Shown here piece by piece: positions 24,871 to 32,389 of a DNA stretch of 39,259 bases. How positions within the stretch are numbered: position 1 is the first letter of the stretch; the number at the start of each line of letters is the position of its first letter. The translations under genes were made by a program, and so were the position numbers. Under the pieces are notes generated by a model that saw only the letters and a list, made by a program, of their open reading frames with translations, searched no databases and was not told where the DNA came from. Origin of the DNA: Chitinophagaceae bacterium. GTDB lineage: Bacteria > Bacteroidota > Bacteroidia > Chitinophagales > Chitinophagaceae. The stretch covers positions 1-39,259 of the forward strand of contig CANICR010000007.1 of assembly GCA_947466405.1 (NCBI GenBank). The letters are read 5' to 3'.

Positions 24871-26469
24871 TCACACTTCTGACATAATACAAAATTCATG
24901 ATCCATTACTTTAGAAAGGGTATACAATTCATCAATAAATGATGTGCCAAATTGGTTATAGTATTGTAAAATATTTTCCTTCCTTTCTTGTAATATATCA
25001 TCTGGAAATAATGCCTGTTTCAATTCTATTAGTTCATTTATTTCTGATTCAAACTTTCTTTTTTCGGCTTTTTTTATTTTCTTTTCAAGCGCTTCTATTT
25101 TCTTAACCGACTTGGCAAATAAAGCCTCTACATGCATCACTAATGATTTATCAATAATAGCAGCTTTTTTATTGATGTCGTAATACAATTCTTTTAATCT
25201 AATCTTTTCAGCTGATAACAAAAGTTCATTTTTAGAGAATCGAGCTAATACCTTATCAATTAATATATTTTCATGTTCAAATAAATCAATCGGAGAAAGG
25301 GAAAACTTCTCCAGCGCTTGTGTATACTTTTTTTCAATAATTAAAAATGAATTTCTTAAGAATAACACAGGATAAGGCACTTGCTTTTGACTGAAAATAC
25401 TTTTCAACTCTAACCAATAGGCTAATTCTCCTCCACCTCCAACAAATGCGACATTGGGCAACATCATTTCTTGAAATAATGGCCTTAAAATTACATTGGG
25501 ACTAAACCTTTCTGGATGACTATCAATCTCTGCTTTTATTTCTTCCCTTGTAAAATGTATATCCGTATCAACTATTGAATACCCTGAATCACTTTGCTCA
25601 ATTCTTTCTCTAATATTATCCTTTAAATAAAATAAATTAATTAATCTGCCCTTTGCTTGAATGGTAAATTCTTTGGGGAACAAATCTATTGTTTCATTTA
25701 CCAATTTATTTGAAAACTGATTAAACAACTCATCTTCTATTACCGCTTTAAATTCTTTTTTAAATGCTTTATTGTCAGACAAGAAAATCAATAATCCGAA
25801 TTTACCAAACAACTCATTGACCAAATTTAATGTAGCCCTTTCAATCGTGACCCCTTCTACATATGCAACTCTTATAATCTTAACAAGCTCTTCCCCATAT
25901 GGAGAAGCCAGTAATTCAATCGACAGCCTATCTATTAAGGTGATAAAAAGCTTATCCACTTTCATTCTGCCAACAGCACCTTTTTGATTTGTCTCCCATC
26001 GATACTGTTTACCATTCAACATTATTTCTCCCAACTCATTTAAATCTGCATCTTCCGAACCCATATAATATACAGGGACAAAATGTAAACCAGTAGTATT
26101 TTTATTCAACTCATCCGCTAGTTTAATAGCATGAATTATTTTATAAATAAAATAAAGATGGCCTGTAAAAATGTTGGGTTGATGGGCTGTACAAACAGTA
26201 AAAGTATTTTCGTTTGCTAGGGCATTAATATTATCGCTTACTTTTTCATGAAGAGGAACCGCCTGATACGACTTCTTCATTTCATCAACTAGCAAGCTTC
26301 TATTTATTTTGTTTTTTTTTCGAATCTTTATAGCTTCCTCAACCCCTTCTTTCGTTGGCTGATGAGTATAGAAATCTTTTAAGTTAGGCTCGTCTGCTAA
26401 ATAATCCAATACAAGCTTTGAAAAAGCATTGGTAGAAGCATATGAATGATATGTTGATTTAAACTTCAA
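24871..26469 (-). CDS. bshC: Bacillithiol synthase BshC (putative cysteine-adding enzyme)
   Basis: 532 residues when started at TTG 26469, giving 'MKFKSTYHSYASTNAFSKL', which fits the family N-terminus. The open frame runs up to 26559 inside rimO, but those extra 30 residues have no family counterpart. Family signatures: 'FTVCTAHQPNIFTGHLYFIY', 'PVYYMGSEDADLNEL', 'FVGGGGELAYWLELK', and a long C-terminal coiled coil ('KKIEALEKKIKKAEKRKFE'). BshC joins cysteine to glucosaminyl-malate in the last step of bacillithiol synthesis, a low-molecular-weight thiol of Bacillota and Bacteroidota. bshA and bshB are not in the window. Confidence 0.93.
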   Translation of the reverse strand: MKFKSTYHSYASTNAFSKLVLDYLADEPNLKDFYTHQPTKEGVEEAIKIRKKNKINRSLLVDEMKKSYQAVPLHEKVSDNINALANENTFTVCTAHQPNIFTGHLYFIYKIIHAIKLADELNKNTTGLHFVPVYYMGSEDADLNELGEIMLNGKQYRWETNQKGAVGRMKVDKLFITLIDRLSIELLASPYGEELVKIIRVAYVEGVTIERATLNLVNELFGKFGLLIFLSDNKAFKKEFKAVIEDELFNQFSNKLVNETIDLFPKEFTIQAKGRLINLFYLKDNIRERIEQSDSGYSIVDTDIHFTREEIKAEIDSHPERFSPNVILRPLFQEMMLPNVAFVGGGGELAYWLELKSIFSQKQVPYPVLFLRNSFLIIEKKYTQALEKFSLSPIDLFEHENILIDKVLARFSKNELLLSAEKIRLKELYYDINKKAAIIDKSLVMHVEALFAKSVKKIEALEKKIKKAEKRKFESEINELIELKQALFPDDILQERKENILQYYNQFGTSFIDELYTLSKVMDHEFCIMSEV

Positions 26470-26548
26470 ATTCGTTTTGATAATTTGGCCATTCCTAATT
26501 AAATGATTTGAATATAATTTACTAACTAATCTACACTTCAATAATAAA

Positions 26549-27862
26549 TTAAGAACCAACTACATCTCCTTCTAGATCATAGTCAAATGCATTGGTGATT
26601 TTAACGTTAACAAAATCGCCTATAGATAGTTTATTACTCGAATTGATGATCACTTCATTGTCTACTTCCACACTATCAAATTCTGATCGTCCGATATATC
26701 TTCCAGATTCTTTTTTATCTATGATTACTTTTAGTACTTTACCTATTTTTTCCTGATTTTTCTCAAGACTGATATCTTGCTGTACTTCCATGATTTCCTG
26801 AGCCCTTTCTTCTTTTTCTTCGGGTGAAATATTATCTATCAAATCATGTGCGCTGGTTTGCTCTTCATGACTATATGTAAATATACCCACTCTGTCAAAC
26901 CGCATTTTTTGTAAAAATGTTTTCAGCTCTTCTACATCATCTCTTGTTTCACCAGGGAACCCGGCAATTAATGTAGTGCGCAAGCAAATATCAGGAATTT
27001 TATTTCGTATTGCCCCTACAAGATCTTCCATTTCCTCTCTGGTTATTTGACGTTTCATTGCTTTTAACATATTGTTAGAAGCATGCTGCAGCGGCATGTC
27101 AAGATAATTGCAGATATTGCTGCGTTCTTTAATTGCATCAATTATTTCTAAAGGAAACTTTGATGGATAGGCATAATGCAATCTTATCCATTCTAGTCCT
27201 TCGACATCTGCAAGCGCATGTAACAATTTAGGCAGCTCTCTTTTTTTGTAAATATCTAATCCGTAATACGTTAGCTCTTGAGCAATGAGCATCACTTCCT
27301 TTACACCACGTTGAACAAGACTTTTAGCTTCCTGTACGATAGACTCAATACTTCTGCTAACATGTTGACCTCGCATCAGCGGAATGGCACAAAAAGAACA
27401 AGTACGATTGCATCCTTCACTAATTTTCATGTATGCATAATGCTGTGGGGTACTCAATAATCTTTCTCCAATTAATTCGCCTTTATAATCCGCATTAAAT
27501 CTCTTTAGGATCATGGGTAATTCCATGGTACCAAAATAGGCATCTACTTCCGGAATTTCTTTCTCTAAATTAGATTTGTATCTTTCACTTAGGCAACCTG
27601 TAACAAATAATTTATCAATTTTGCCATTCTTTTTCAGGTTAACATGCTCTAGAATAGTATTGATACTTTCTTCCTTTGCCTTTTCAATAAATCCACAAGT
27701 ATTGATAATGACAATATTATGATCCTTTTTTGCATTCTCATGCACTGTATCAATATCATTGGCAATTAATTGACCGCTAAGCACTTCACTATCAACCATA
27801 TTTTTACTACATCCTAGGGTAATAATGTTGACTTTGTCTTTCTTTAATGTTTTTGTCTTCAT
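26549..27862 (-). CDS. rimO: Ribosomal protein S12 methylthiotransferase RimO
   Basis: 437 residues from ATG 27862 ('MKTKTLKKDKVNIITLGC'); the upstream extension to 27907 lacks family similarity. The N-terminal UPF0004 domain has 'TLGCSKNMVDSEVLSGQL', the RimO signature that separates it from MiaB, plus further cluster cysteines in 'NTCGFIEKA' and 'GCLSERY'. The radical SAM domain has 'EGCNRTCSFCAIPLMRG' (CxxxCxxC). A C-terminal TRAM domain ends the protein. It methylthiolates an aspartate of ribosomal protein S12 (Asp89 in E. coli numbering). An excellent -7 element lies immediately upstream. Confidence 0.96.
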   Translation of the reverse strand: MKTKTLKKDKVNIITLGCSKNMVDSEVLSGQLIANDIDTVHENAKKDHNIVIINTCGFIEKAKEESINTILEHVNLKKNGKIDKLFVTGCLSERYKSNLEKEIPEVDAYFGTMELPMILKRFNADYKGELIGERLLSTPQHYAYMKISEGCNRTCSFCAIPLMRGQHVSRSIESIVQEAKSLVQRGVKEVMLIAQELTYYGLDIYKKRELPKLLHALADVEGLEWIRLHYAYPSKFPLEIIDAIKERSNICNYLDMPLQHASNNMLKAMKRQITREEMEDLVGAIRNKIPDICLRTTLIAGFPGETRDDVEELKTFLQKMRFDRVGIFTYSHEEQTSAHDLIDNISPEEKEERAQEIMEVQQDISLEKNQEKIGKVLKVIIDKKESGRYIGRSEFDSVEVDNEVIINSSNKLSIGDFVNVKITNAFDYDLEGDVVGS

Positions 27863-27872
27863 AATAATGTTG

Positions 27873-27880
27873 CAAAGATA
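27873..27880 (-). promoter_or_regulatory. -7 promoter candidate for rimO
   Basis: The minus strand reads TATCTTTG, matching TAnnTTTG, ending only ten bases before the ATG at 27862, which implies a very short leader. The nearest upstream TTG lies about 24 bases away, longer than the usual spacing. Confidence 0.5.
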
Positions 27881-27952
27881 ATAAACTATTATTGGATACA
27901 TTTCCAAGTGGTTCCTTCATATAAAATAGGTAATTTAGCACCCAGTATAAAG

Positions 27953-28786
27953 ATGAACCAACAAATAATCAAAATAGCCATATTAAACCTTTACGAAGGC
28001 ACCGAAAACCAAGGTATGCGATGTTTGCGGGAGATTATTCATGATTTTTCTACAACAAATAATATCACGCTCCAATTAGAAGAATTTGATGTCAGGTTAT
28101 TAAAAGAAACACCTGGTACAGAATTTGATTTATACATTTCAACCGGTGGTCCGGGAAATCCAATGCATAGCGAAAACAGCGATTGGGAAAATATCTATTT
28201 TGAATGGCTTACTTCAATGATACACTTCAATGAAAACGAGAAAAATCACATAAAGAAAAACATTTTTTTCATCTGTCATTCATTTCAATTAGCCTGCAGG
28301 TATTTTAATGTTGCCCAAGTAATAAAAAGAAAGAGCACTTCCTTTGGCGTATTCCCTGTTCATTTTATAGAAGAAAATATTAATGATGTCATTTTTTCTG
28401 GCTTATCCAATCCTTTTTATGCAGTAGACAACAGAGATTACCAAGTGGTGCAACCAAACGAAATTAATATGAAAAAGGTTGGAGCTAAAATTTTAGCTAT
28501 TGAAAAAGATCGACCACATGTACAATACGAACGAGCCATAATGGCTATGCGATTTAATAAAAATATGATTGGTACACAATTTCATCCAGAAGCTGATTCA
28601 ATTGGGATGACAAAATACCTCAGCGCTGGTGAAAAGAAAACCTTAGTGATACAGAATTATGGAGAAGAAAAATGGAAATCGATGATTGATCAGTTAAATG
28701 ATCCTGAAAAAATAAGTTTAACGCACGATTCTATTCTTCCTGCATTTCTTCAATTATCCATTTTAAATCATTCAGACGAATCATAA
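27953..28786 (+). CDS. Class I glutamine amidotransferase-like protein with atypical nucleophile elbow
   Basis: 277 residues from ATG 27953; a GTG at 27908 would add 15 residues before the first strand and is less likely. The GATase1 fold is recognisable: first strand 'IKIAILNLYEG', 'FDLYISTGGPGNPMHS' (oxyanion strand), 'IFFICHSFQLACRYF' with nucleophile Cys108, and 'MIGTQFHPEADS' with His211 and Glu213, completing a Cys-His-Glu triad. The usual elbow G-x-C-x-G is replaced by F-I-C-H-S, so both glycines are lost. It ends 6 bases before the ATP-grasp-like gene. It may release ammonia from glutamine for its partner or cleave a gamma-glutamyl substrate. The real substrate is unknown. Confidence 0.85.
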   Translation: MNQQIIKIAILNLYEGTENQGMRCLREIIHDFSTTNNITLQLEEFDVRLLKETPGTEFDLYISTGGPGNPMHSENSDWENIYFEWLTSMIHFNENEKNHIKKNIFFICHSFQLACRYFNVAQVIKRKSTSFGVFPVHFIEENINDVIFSGLSNPFYAVDNRDYQVVQPNEINMKKVGAKILAIEKDRPHVQYERAIMAMRFNKNMIGTQFHPEADSIGMTKYLSAGEKKTLVIQNYGEEKWKSMIDQLNDPEKISLTHDSILPAFLQLSILNHSDES

Positions 28787-28792
28787 ACTATT

Positions 28793-29977
28793 ATGGACAA
28801 AAAAATAAGGGCTGCATTTAATAACCAATTTACTGAAGAGGAATACAAATCATATTTAAATGAATTTGATATAATTGGCAATCATTCCCTAGATTTCAGG
28901 ATTGCAGAAACACCTATTTTCATTCCGAAAGAATTCCGCGAAAAGATGCTTGATACTTGTGAGTATATTATTGATTTTATTAAGGATACTAATTTTAAAT
29001 CAATAACAGACAACAGCATTCCTTCCAAATACAAAATACCTAACGAAGAAGACTTCCCTTCTGTGCTTGTAATTGATTTTGCTGTTTGCAATAACAAACA
29101 AAATGTGCCAGAGCCACAACTTATTGAAATGCAAGGATTCCCTTCTCTGTATGGGTTTCAGGTAATTAATGATGAAATAACCAGGAATTATGCGCAGGTT
29201 CCTGATAATTACAAATCCTACTTAAATGGCTATCAAAAGGATAGCTATATTTCTCTATTAAAAGAAATTATTGTAGCCGAAACCAATAAAGAAAATGTTA
29301 TTTTACTGGATGTTTTTCCGAATAAACAAAAGACAAGAATAGACTTTTATTGTATTGAAAAATTATTAGGCATCAAAACCGTTTGTGTAACAGAAATAAA
29401 ATCAAATGGAACAGAATTGTTTTATTTAAGGGATGGAGAAAAAATAATTATAAAAAAGATTTTCAACCGAATTGTATTTGAAGAATTAGAAAAATACAAC
29501 CTGGCCAATATCATTGATTTCAATTTAGAATATGATGTAGAATGGATTAATCATCCAAATTGGTTTAATAGAATCAGTAAATACACGATGCCTTTTTTAG
29601 ACCATCCTAATATCCCTGTGACTTATTTTCTTCAAGACATCAAACAGCCAATCAAATTAAATGAATTTGTATTAAAACCTTTATTTTCATTTGCCGGCAT
29701 GGGAGTTATAATAAACCCTAGTCAAGAAGACATTGATTTGATTGATGACCCAGGCAATTGGATTTTACAAAAAAAAGTAGAATACGCCCCTATCGTTGAA
29801 ACATTAGAGGACCCAGCAAAAGCAGAAATTCGATTATTTTATTTCTGGAAAAAAACATGGGAAAGACCCATAGCCATTCATAACCTAGCACGATTAAGTA
29901 AAGGGGAAATGATTGGAACAAGATATAATGAAGGTAAAAAATGGGTTGGAGGAACTATCGCCTATTTTGAGCAATAG
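28793..29977 (+). CDS. ATP-grasp-like ligase candidate, partner of the amidotransferase
   Basis: 394 residues; I recognise no named family. Features consistent with an ATP-grasp fold: 'FVLKPLFSFAGMGVII' (about 297-312; nucleotide-binding Lys and glycine-rich loop), 'WILQKKVEYAPIVET' (about 326-340; hinge contacting adenine), 'AEIRLFYFW' (about 347-355; acidic metal-binding strand) and 'AIHNLARLSKG' (Arg/Asn site). 'IEMQGFPSLYGFQ' (about 113-125) may form a substrate loop. No signal peptide or membrane helix, so it is cytosolic. The intergenic gap of 6 bases to the amidotransferase suggests a joint ligase/amidase pathway. It could activate a carboxylate as acyl phosphate for amidation. Confidence in the fold is moderate and in the reaction low. 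Confidence 0.65.
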   Translation: MDKKIRAAFNNQFTEEEYKSYLNEFDIIGNHSLDFRIAETPIFIPKEFREKMLDTCEYIIDFIKDTNFKSITDNSIPSKYKIPNEEDFPSVLVIDFAVCNNKQNVPEPQLIEMQGFPSLYGFQVINDEITRNYAQVPDNYKSYLNGYQKDSYISLLKEIIVAETNKENVILLDVFPNKQKTRIDFYCIEKLLGIKTVCVTEIKSNGTELFYLRDGEKIIIKKIFNRIVFEELEKYNLANIIDFNLEYDVEWINHPNWFNRISKYTMPFLDHPNIPVTYFLQDIKQPIKLNEFVLKPLFSFAGMGVIINPSQEDIDLIDDPGNWILQKKVEYAPIVETLEDPAKAEIRLFYFWKKTWERPIAIHNLARLSKGEMIGTRYNEGKKWVGGTIAYFEQ

Positions 29978-30015
29978 TGTAATTGAATAAATTGAAAACG
30001 AAATACTTTCTATTG

Positions 30016-30837
30016 TTATCTACTTAATGCATTGAAAATATTATATTCAAATCTGAATAAACCGCCGTTAGGACTAGTTCTCACTAATTCATTAGAAACA
30101 GCAAAACGATATCCCACATCCACTCTCATCCTACTTTTTATGATAAATTGAACAGAAGGAGCAAAATCCAAATACGTTTTACCAGTAGCAATATTACTTT
30201 GACCTAATATTTCCAACATGCCATTCACATTTAATTGATCATAACTGATGTATTCTTTTGGAAAAAACAACTTTCCTATTGAAGCTGTGAAGTTAATCGC
30301 TCGCCTGTTGGTGGCTCCTTCAATCAACCAAGGTTTATTAATATTGTCTGAACCATATACATATCCAACGGAGGAAGAGATGGCTAATTTATTTATCAAT
30401 TTTGTGGCAATTGAACCAAATTCAAATCCTGAATTATGTCCATTTAAATCAATCGCCGGTTGATGAATTTCACTGTTATTAAATGCATATCGAGAAAACA
30501 ATGCCAATCTGAAATGAGCATGCACGTCATCATTGCTGATTAAGCGGTATTTCAGATATAAGGCTCCACCTTCTGATGCTAATGATTGGTTTCTGTTTGA
30601 TATGAAACCATCAGCATGAATCATTATTTTTTTTGAAATACCAAACATAATTTCCGGAAGCATATAGAAATTAAGTTGAGCTGTATTTTTTTCCTTCATC
30701 AAGGAACTCGTCATTCGAAAACCGAGCGTGCCCGTTGCCATATTACTGGCAGGTTCAGTATACACAAAAAGCTCCTGAGATTTTGAATTAAAAAAGAGAC
30801 AACAATATATTATTAACTGAAGAATTGACTTTTTCAT
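30016..30837 (-). CDS. Outer-membrane beta-barrel protein in metal-related cluster
   Basis: 273 residues from ATG 30837 with signal peptide ('KKSILQLIIYCCLFF', cleavage near NSKSQ). The mature part has alternating hydrophobic/aromatic strands separated by short turns, e.g. 'GTLGFRMTSSLM', 'FRLALFSRYAF', 'ISSSVGYVYGS', 'MRVDVGYRFAVS', ending 'GLFRFEYNIFNAL', as in small Bacteroidota barrels of about 12 strands. No family name can be given. It is the last gene of the HYC/HMA cluster, separated from the HMA gene by a strong hairpin. It could be a porin or assembly component for metal handling; this is inferred from position only. Confidence 0.7.
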   Translation of the reverse strand: MKKSILQLIIYCCLFFNSKSQELFVYTEPASNMATGTLGFRMTSSLMKEKNTAQLNFYMLPEIMFGISKKIMIHADGFISNRNQSLASEGGALYLKYRLISNDDVHAHFRLALFSRYAFNNSEIHQPAIDLNGHNSGFEFGSIATKLINKLAISSSVGYVYGSDNINKPWLIEGATNRRAINFTASIGKLFFPKEYISYDQLNVNGMLEILGQSNIATGKTYLDFAPSVQFIIKSRMRVDVGYRFAVSNELVRTSPNGGLFRFEYNIFNALSR

Positions 30838-30840
30838 AAA

Positions 30841-30882
30841 AAACAAATAAAGGATACAGCTTAGTAATGACAGCTGTATCCT
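30841..30882 (-). terminator. Strong hairpin with T-rich tail between HMA and barrel genes (terminator or attenuator)
   Basis: A perfect 11-bp stem AGGATACAGCT / AGCTGTATCCT (arms at 30872-30882 and 30851-30861) with a 10-base loop is followed on the minus strand by TTATTTGTTT. It ends only 13 bases before the barrel ATG, so it would both reduce read-through and shape the ribosome-binding region. Confidence 0.7.
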
Positions 30883-30890
30883 ATGAATAG

Positions 30891-31433
30891 CTATATTATT
30901 ACATGATAGATTCTTGTGCCCATTGATTTGCTTTTATTATTGCAGCAATTTCCAATGATACCTGAATGGTAACATTCCATTTTAGTATATTTTTCATTTT
31001 TTTTATACTCTTTTGCTGACACAAACCCTTTATCTACAATTCGTAGCACATTTTCACCATTTAATGTATTCGCATTTACATGCAGAAAATGATACATAAT
31101 TCCATCAACTTCTATATGGGCGTCATTTGATACATTAACATGATCAAACATTATGGTGGCTTCTAATTTAGCAACAAAAAATCCTGCGCCTTCTACTTTC
31201 TTTTTTAATTGATCGTAACTTACTGCAGCATTAGATTTGAAACTGATTTCGAAACTTGAATTTTTGATATCAGGGACAACATGATCTACATAATCAATTG
31301 ATTTCAATGCTTTATTTATTGCATTGCTACACATACTGCAGGTTAATCCGCTTGCCTGAATGACCACTTTATTTATTTGGGCATTGGCATGTAGGCAAAT
31401 ACATGAGATCAATAAAATAATACTATTTTTCAT
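30891..31433 (-). CDS. Exported heavy-metal-associated (HMA) domain protein with Cys-rich C-terminal extension
   Basis: 180 residues. Signal peptide (residues 1-19, ending LHANA), then an HMA domain (about 21-95) with metal site 'GLTCSMCSN' (C32, C35) and a ferredoxin-like pattern ending 'VEGAGFFVAKLE'. The remaining 85 residues are not a known domain to me: 'IEVDGIMYHFLHVN', 'VDKGFVSAKEY', and the Cys/His-rich 'MECYHSGIIGNCCNN'. Such domains bind Cu(I) or Zn(II). Export to the periplasm is unusual for HMA domains, which mostly act in cytosolic chaperones and P-type ATPases. It overlaps the next gene by one base (TAATG), so the two are translationally coupled. Confidence 0.88.
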   Translation of the reverse strand: MKNSIILLISCICLHANAQINKVVIQASGLTCSMCSNAINKALKSIDYVDHVVPDIKNSSFEISFKSNAAVSYDQLKKKVEGAGFFVAKLEATIMFDHVNVSNDAHIEVDGIMYHFLHVNANTLNGENVLRIVDKGFVSAKEYKKNEKYTKMECYHSGIIGNCCNNKSKSMGTRIYHVII

Positions 31434-31804
31434 TATTGAGGAGTTGCATTAATAATAGCAGGACTCAATGCAGCACGCTCATATTGGCAACAGCCTGGCA
31501 AATCGGAATATACATTATCCGCTGCTCTAAAATCCTGTGTATCATATCCGATTTTAGCAATAGCTTCTTGAATAGTTGCACTGGAAGTTTTTTCAGTATT
31601 ATAAGCGACTTCTAATGATAACTTGTCTGCATCCCATGAAGCCGAGTTTGCACCTACAGATTTTGCGGCTTTTTCTATTTTCTTTTTGCACATACCGCAA
31701 TTTCCCCAGACTTTAATTGTTTCCTTTTTTGATGTTTGTGCCATTGAGACATTGGAAAATAATATACCTAATAATAAAACTGATATTAATGATAGTGTTT
31801 TCAT
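31433..31804 (-). CDS. Exported heavy-metal-associated (HMA) domain protein
   Basis: 123 residues. Signal peptide (residues 1-22, ending VSMAQ), then an HMA domain with 'IKVWGNCGMCKKKIEKAAKS' (metal ligands C36 and C39), 'ANSASWDADKLSLEVAY' and 'AIAKIGYDTQDF'. The C-terminal 'DLPGCCQYER' adds a vicinal Cys pair. It matches the periplasmic Bacteroidota HMA proteins that resemble mercuric-transport MerP, here most likely for copper or zinc. Distance from the HYC_CC_PP gene is 109 bases, containing one dyad. ATG at 31804. Confidence 0.92.
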   Translation of the reverse strand: MKTLSLISVLLLGILFSNVSMAQTSKKETIKVWGNCGMCKKKIEKAAKSVGANSASWDADKLSLEVAYNTEKTSSATIQEAIAKIGYDTQDFRAADNVYSDLPGCCQYERAALSPAIINATPQ

Positions 31805-31859
31805 TTTTTGTTTTTTAAAATGTTAATAATTGTTATGGATATTTTATACGAAAATTAAA

Positions 31860-31874
31860 CCCAACTAAGTTGAG
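31860..31874 (-). other. Short dyad upstream of the HMA gene (weak terminator or operator)
   Basis: The minus strand reads CTCAAC, a TTA loop, GTTGGG, with one G-U pair, then TTTAATTTT. It lies 40 bases after the HYC_CC_PP stop and 56 bases before the HMA ATG. It could be a weak terminator or a protein-binding dyad. Confidence 0.35.
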
Positions 31875-31913
31875 AAATTTTTTATGCAATAATTCAATAT
31901 AAAAGAAATAATT

Positions 31914-32300
31914 CTAAATTCTAAAGACTCTATTTCTAATAAAAAGTGGTGGGGAGTAGATAAAAGGTAGGGCTGTTAATTTAACAACTAACTGATGTCG
32001 CTTTATTAATTTATTATCAAATTGAAAAGTTATAGGTAAACAGTAAATTGCTTTTGCGAATTGGAAATGTATATTATTAGATGTGTTTTTATGTGCGTCA
32101 TCAATTTTGTAGAAAACATGCTCATCATTGCAACATCCATTCTCCTTTTCAATCATGCCACATCGGCTACACTTCTTATTATTAAGTTGATAAAAATCAA
32201 CCCCTGCTCTATTTCCCATACAGTAATGTATCTCCATTGCTAAGCCAGTGGAAAGCATCATGTATATTAATGTCAATATGGAAAGGAAGAATTTCTTCAC
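31914..32300 (-). CDS. HYC_CC_PP family exported protein
   Basis: 128 residues. N-terminal signal-like helix (residues 4-20). The three motifs that name the family are all present: 'EIHYCMG' (H25-Y-C27), 'NGCCNDEH' (C56, C57) and the C-terminal 'SPPLFIRNRVFRI'. A further CxxC ('KCSRCGM', C44/C47) makes it rich in soft-metal ligands. The family is confined to Bacteroidota and is found near HMA proteins and copper genes; its role is unproven. The start is GTG at 32300-32298, since the conserved 'KKFFLSIL' begins directly after it; the next Met is within the signal helix. It heads the metal cluster and has its own promoter. Confidence 0.88.
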   Translation of the reverse strand: MKKFFLSILTLIYMMLSTGLAMEIHYCMGNRAGVDFYQLNNKKCSRCGMIEKENGCCNDEHVFYKIDDAHKNTSNNIHFQFAKAIYCLPITFQFDNKLIKRHQLVVKLTALPFIYSPPLFIRNRVFRI

Positions 32301-32304
32301 GAAG

Positions 32305-32335
32305 TAAAAGTAGAAAATTATATGTTAATATCAAT
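32305..32335 (-). promoter_or_regulatory. Promoter of the HYC/HMA cluster, apparently leaderless
   Basis: On the minus strand ATTG (-33, 32332-32335), a 19-base spacer and TACTTTTA (-7, 32305-32312; one mismatch to TAnnTTTG). The predicted transcription start falls at or next to the GTG start codon. Confidence 0.55.
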
Positions 32336-32352
32336 AAAAAATTACAAAAGCA

Positions 32353-32364
32353 AATCAGCTGATT
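32353..32364. promoter_or_regulatory. 12-bp perfect palindrome upstream of the HYC/HMA promoter
   Basis: AATCAGCTGATT is its own reverse complement and lies 18-29 bases upstream of the -33 box, a place where an activator could bind. No such copy was noticed before the multicopper oxidase operon. Confidence 0.35.
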
Positions 32365-32389
32365 GAGTAGAATAAACAATCGCTATTAC

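Noticed and set aside
27908-27952. GTG start for the amidotransferase gene
   Set aside because: The 15 extra residues are not part of the fold and would leave almost no room for divergent promoters; ATG 27953 directly precedes the first strand.
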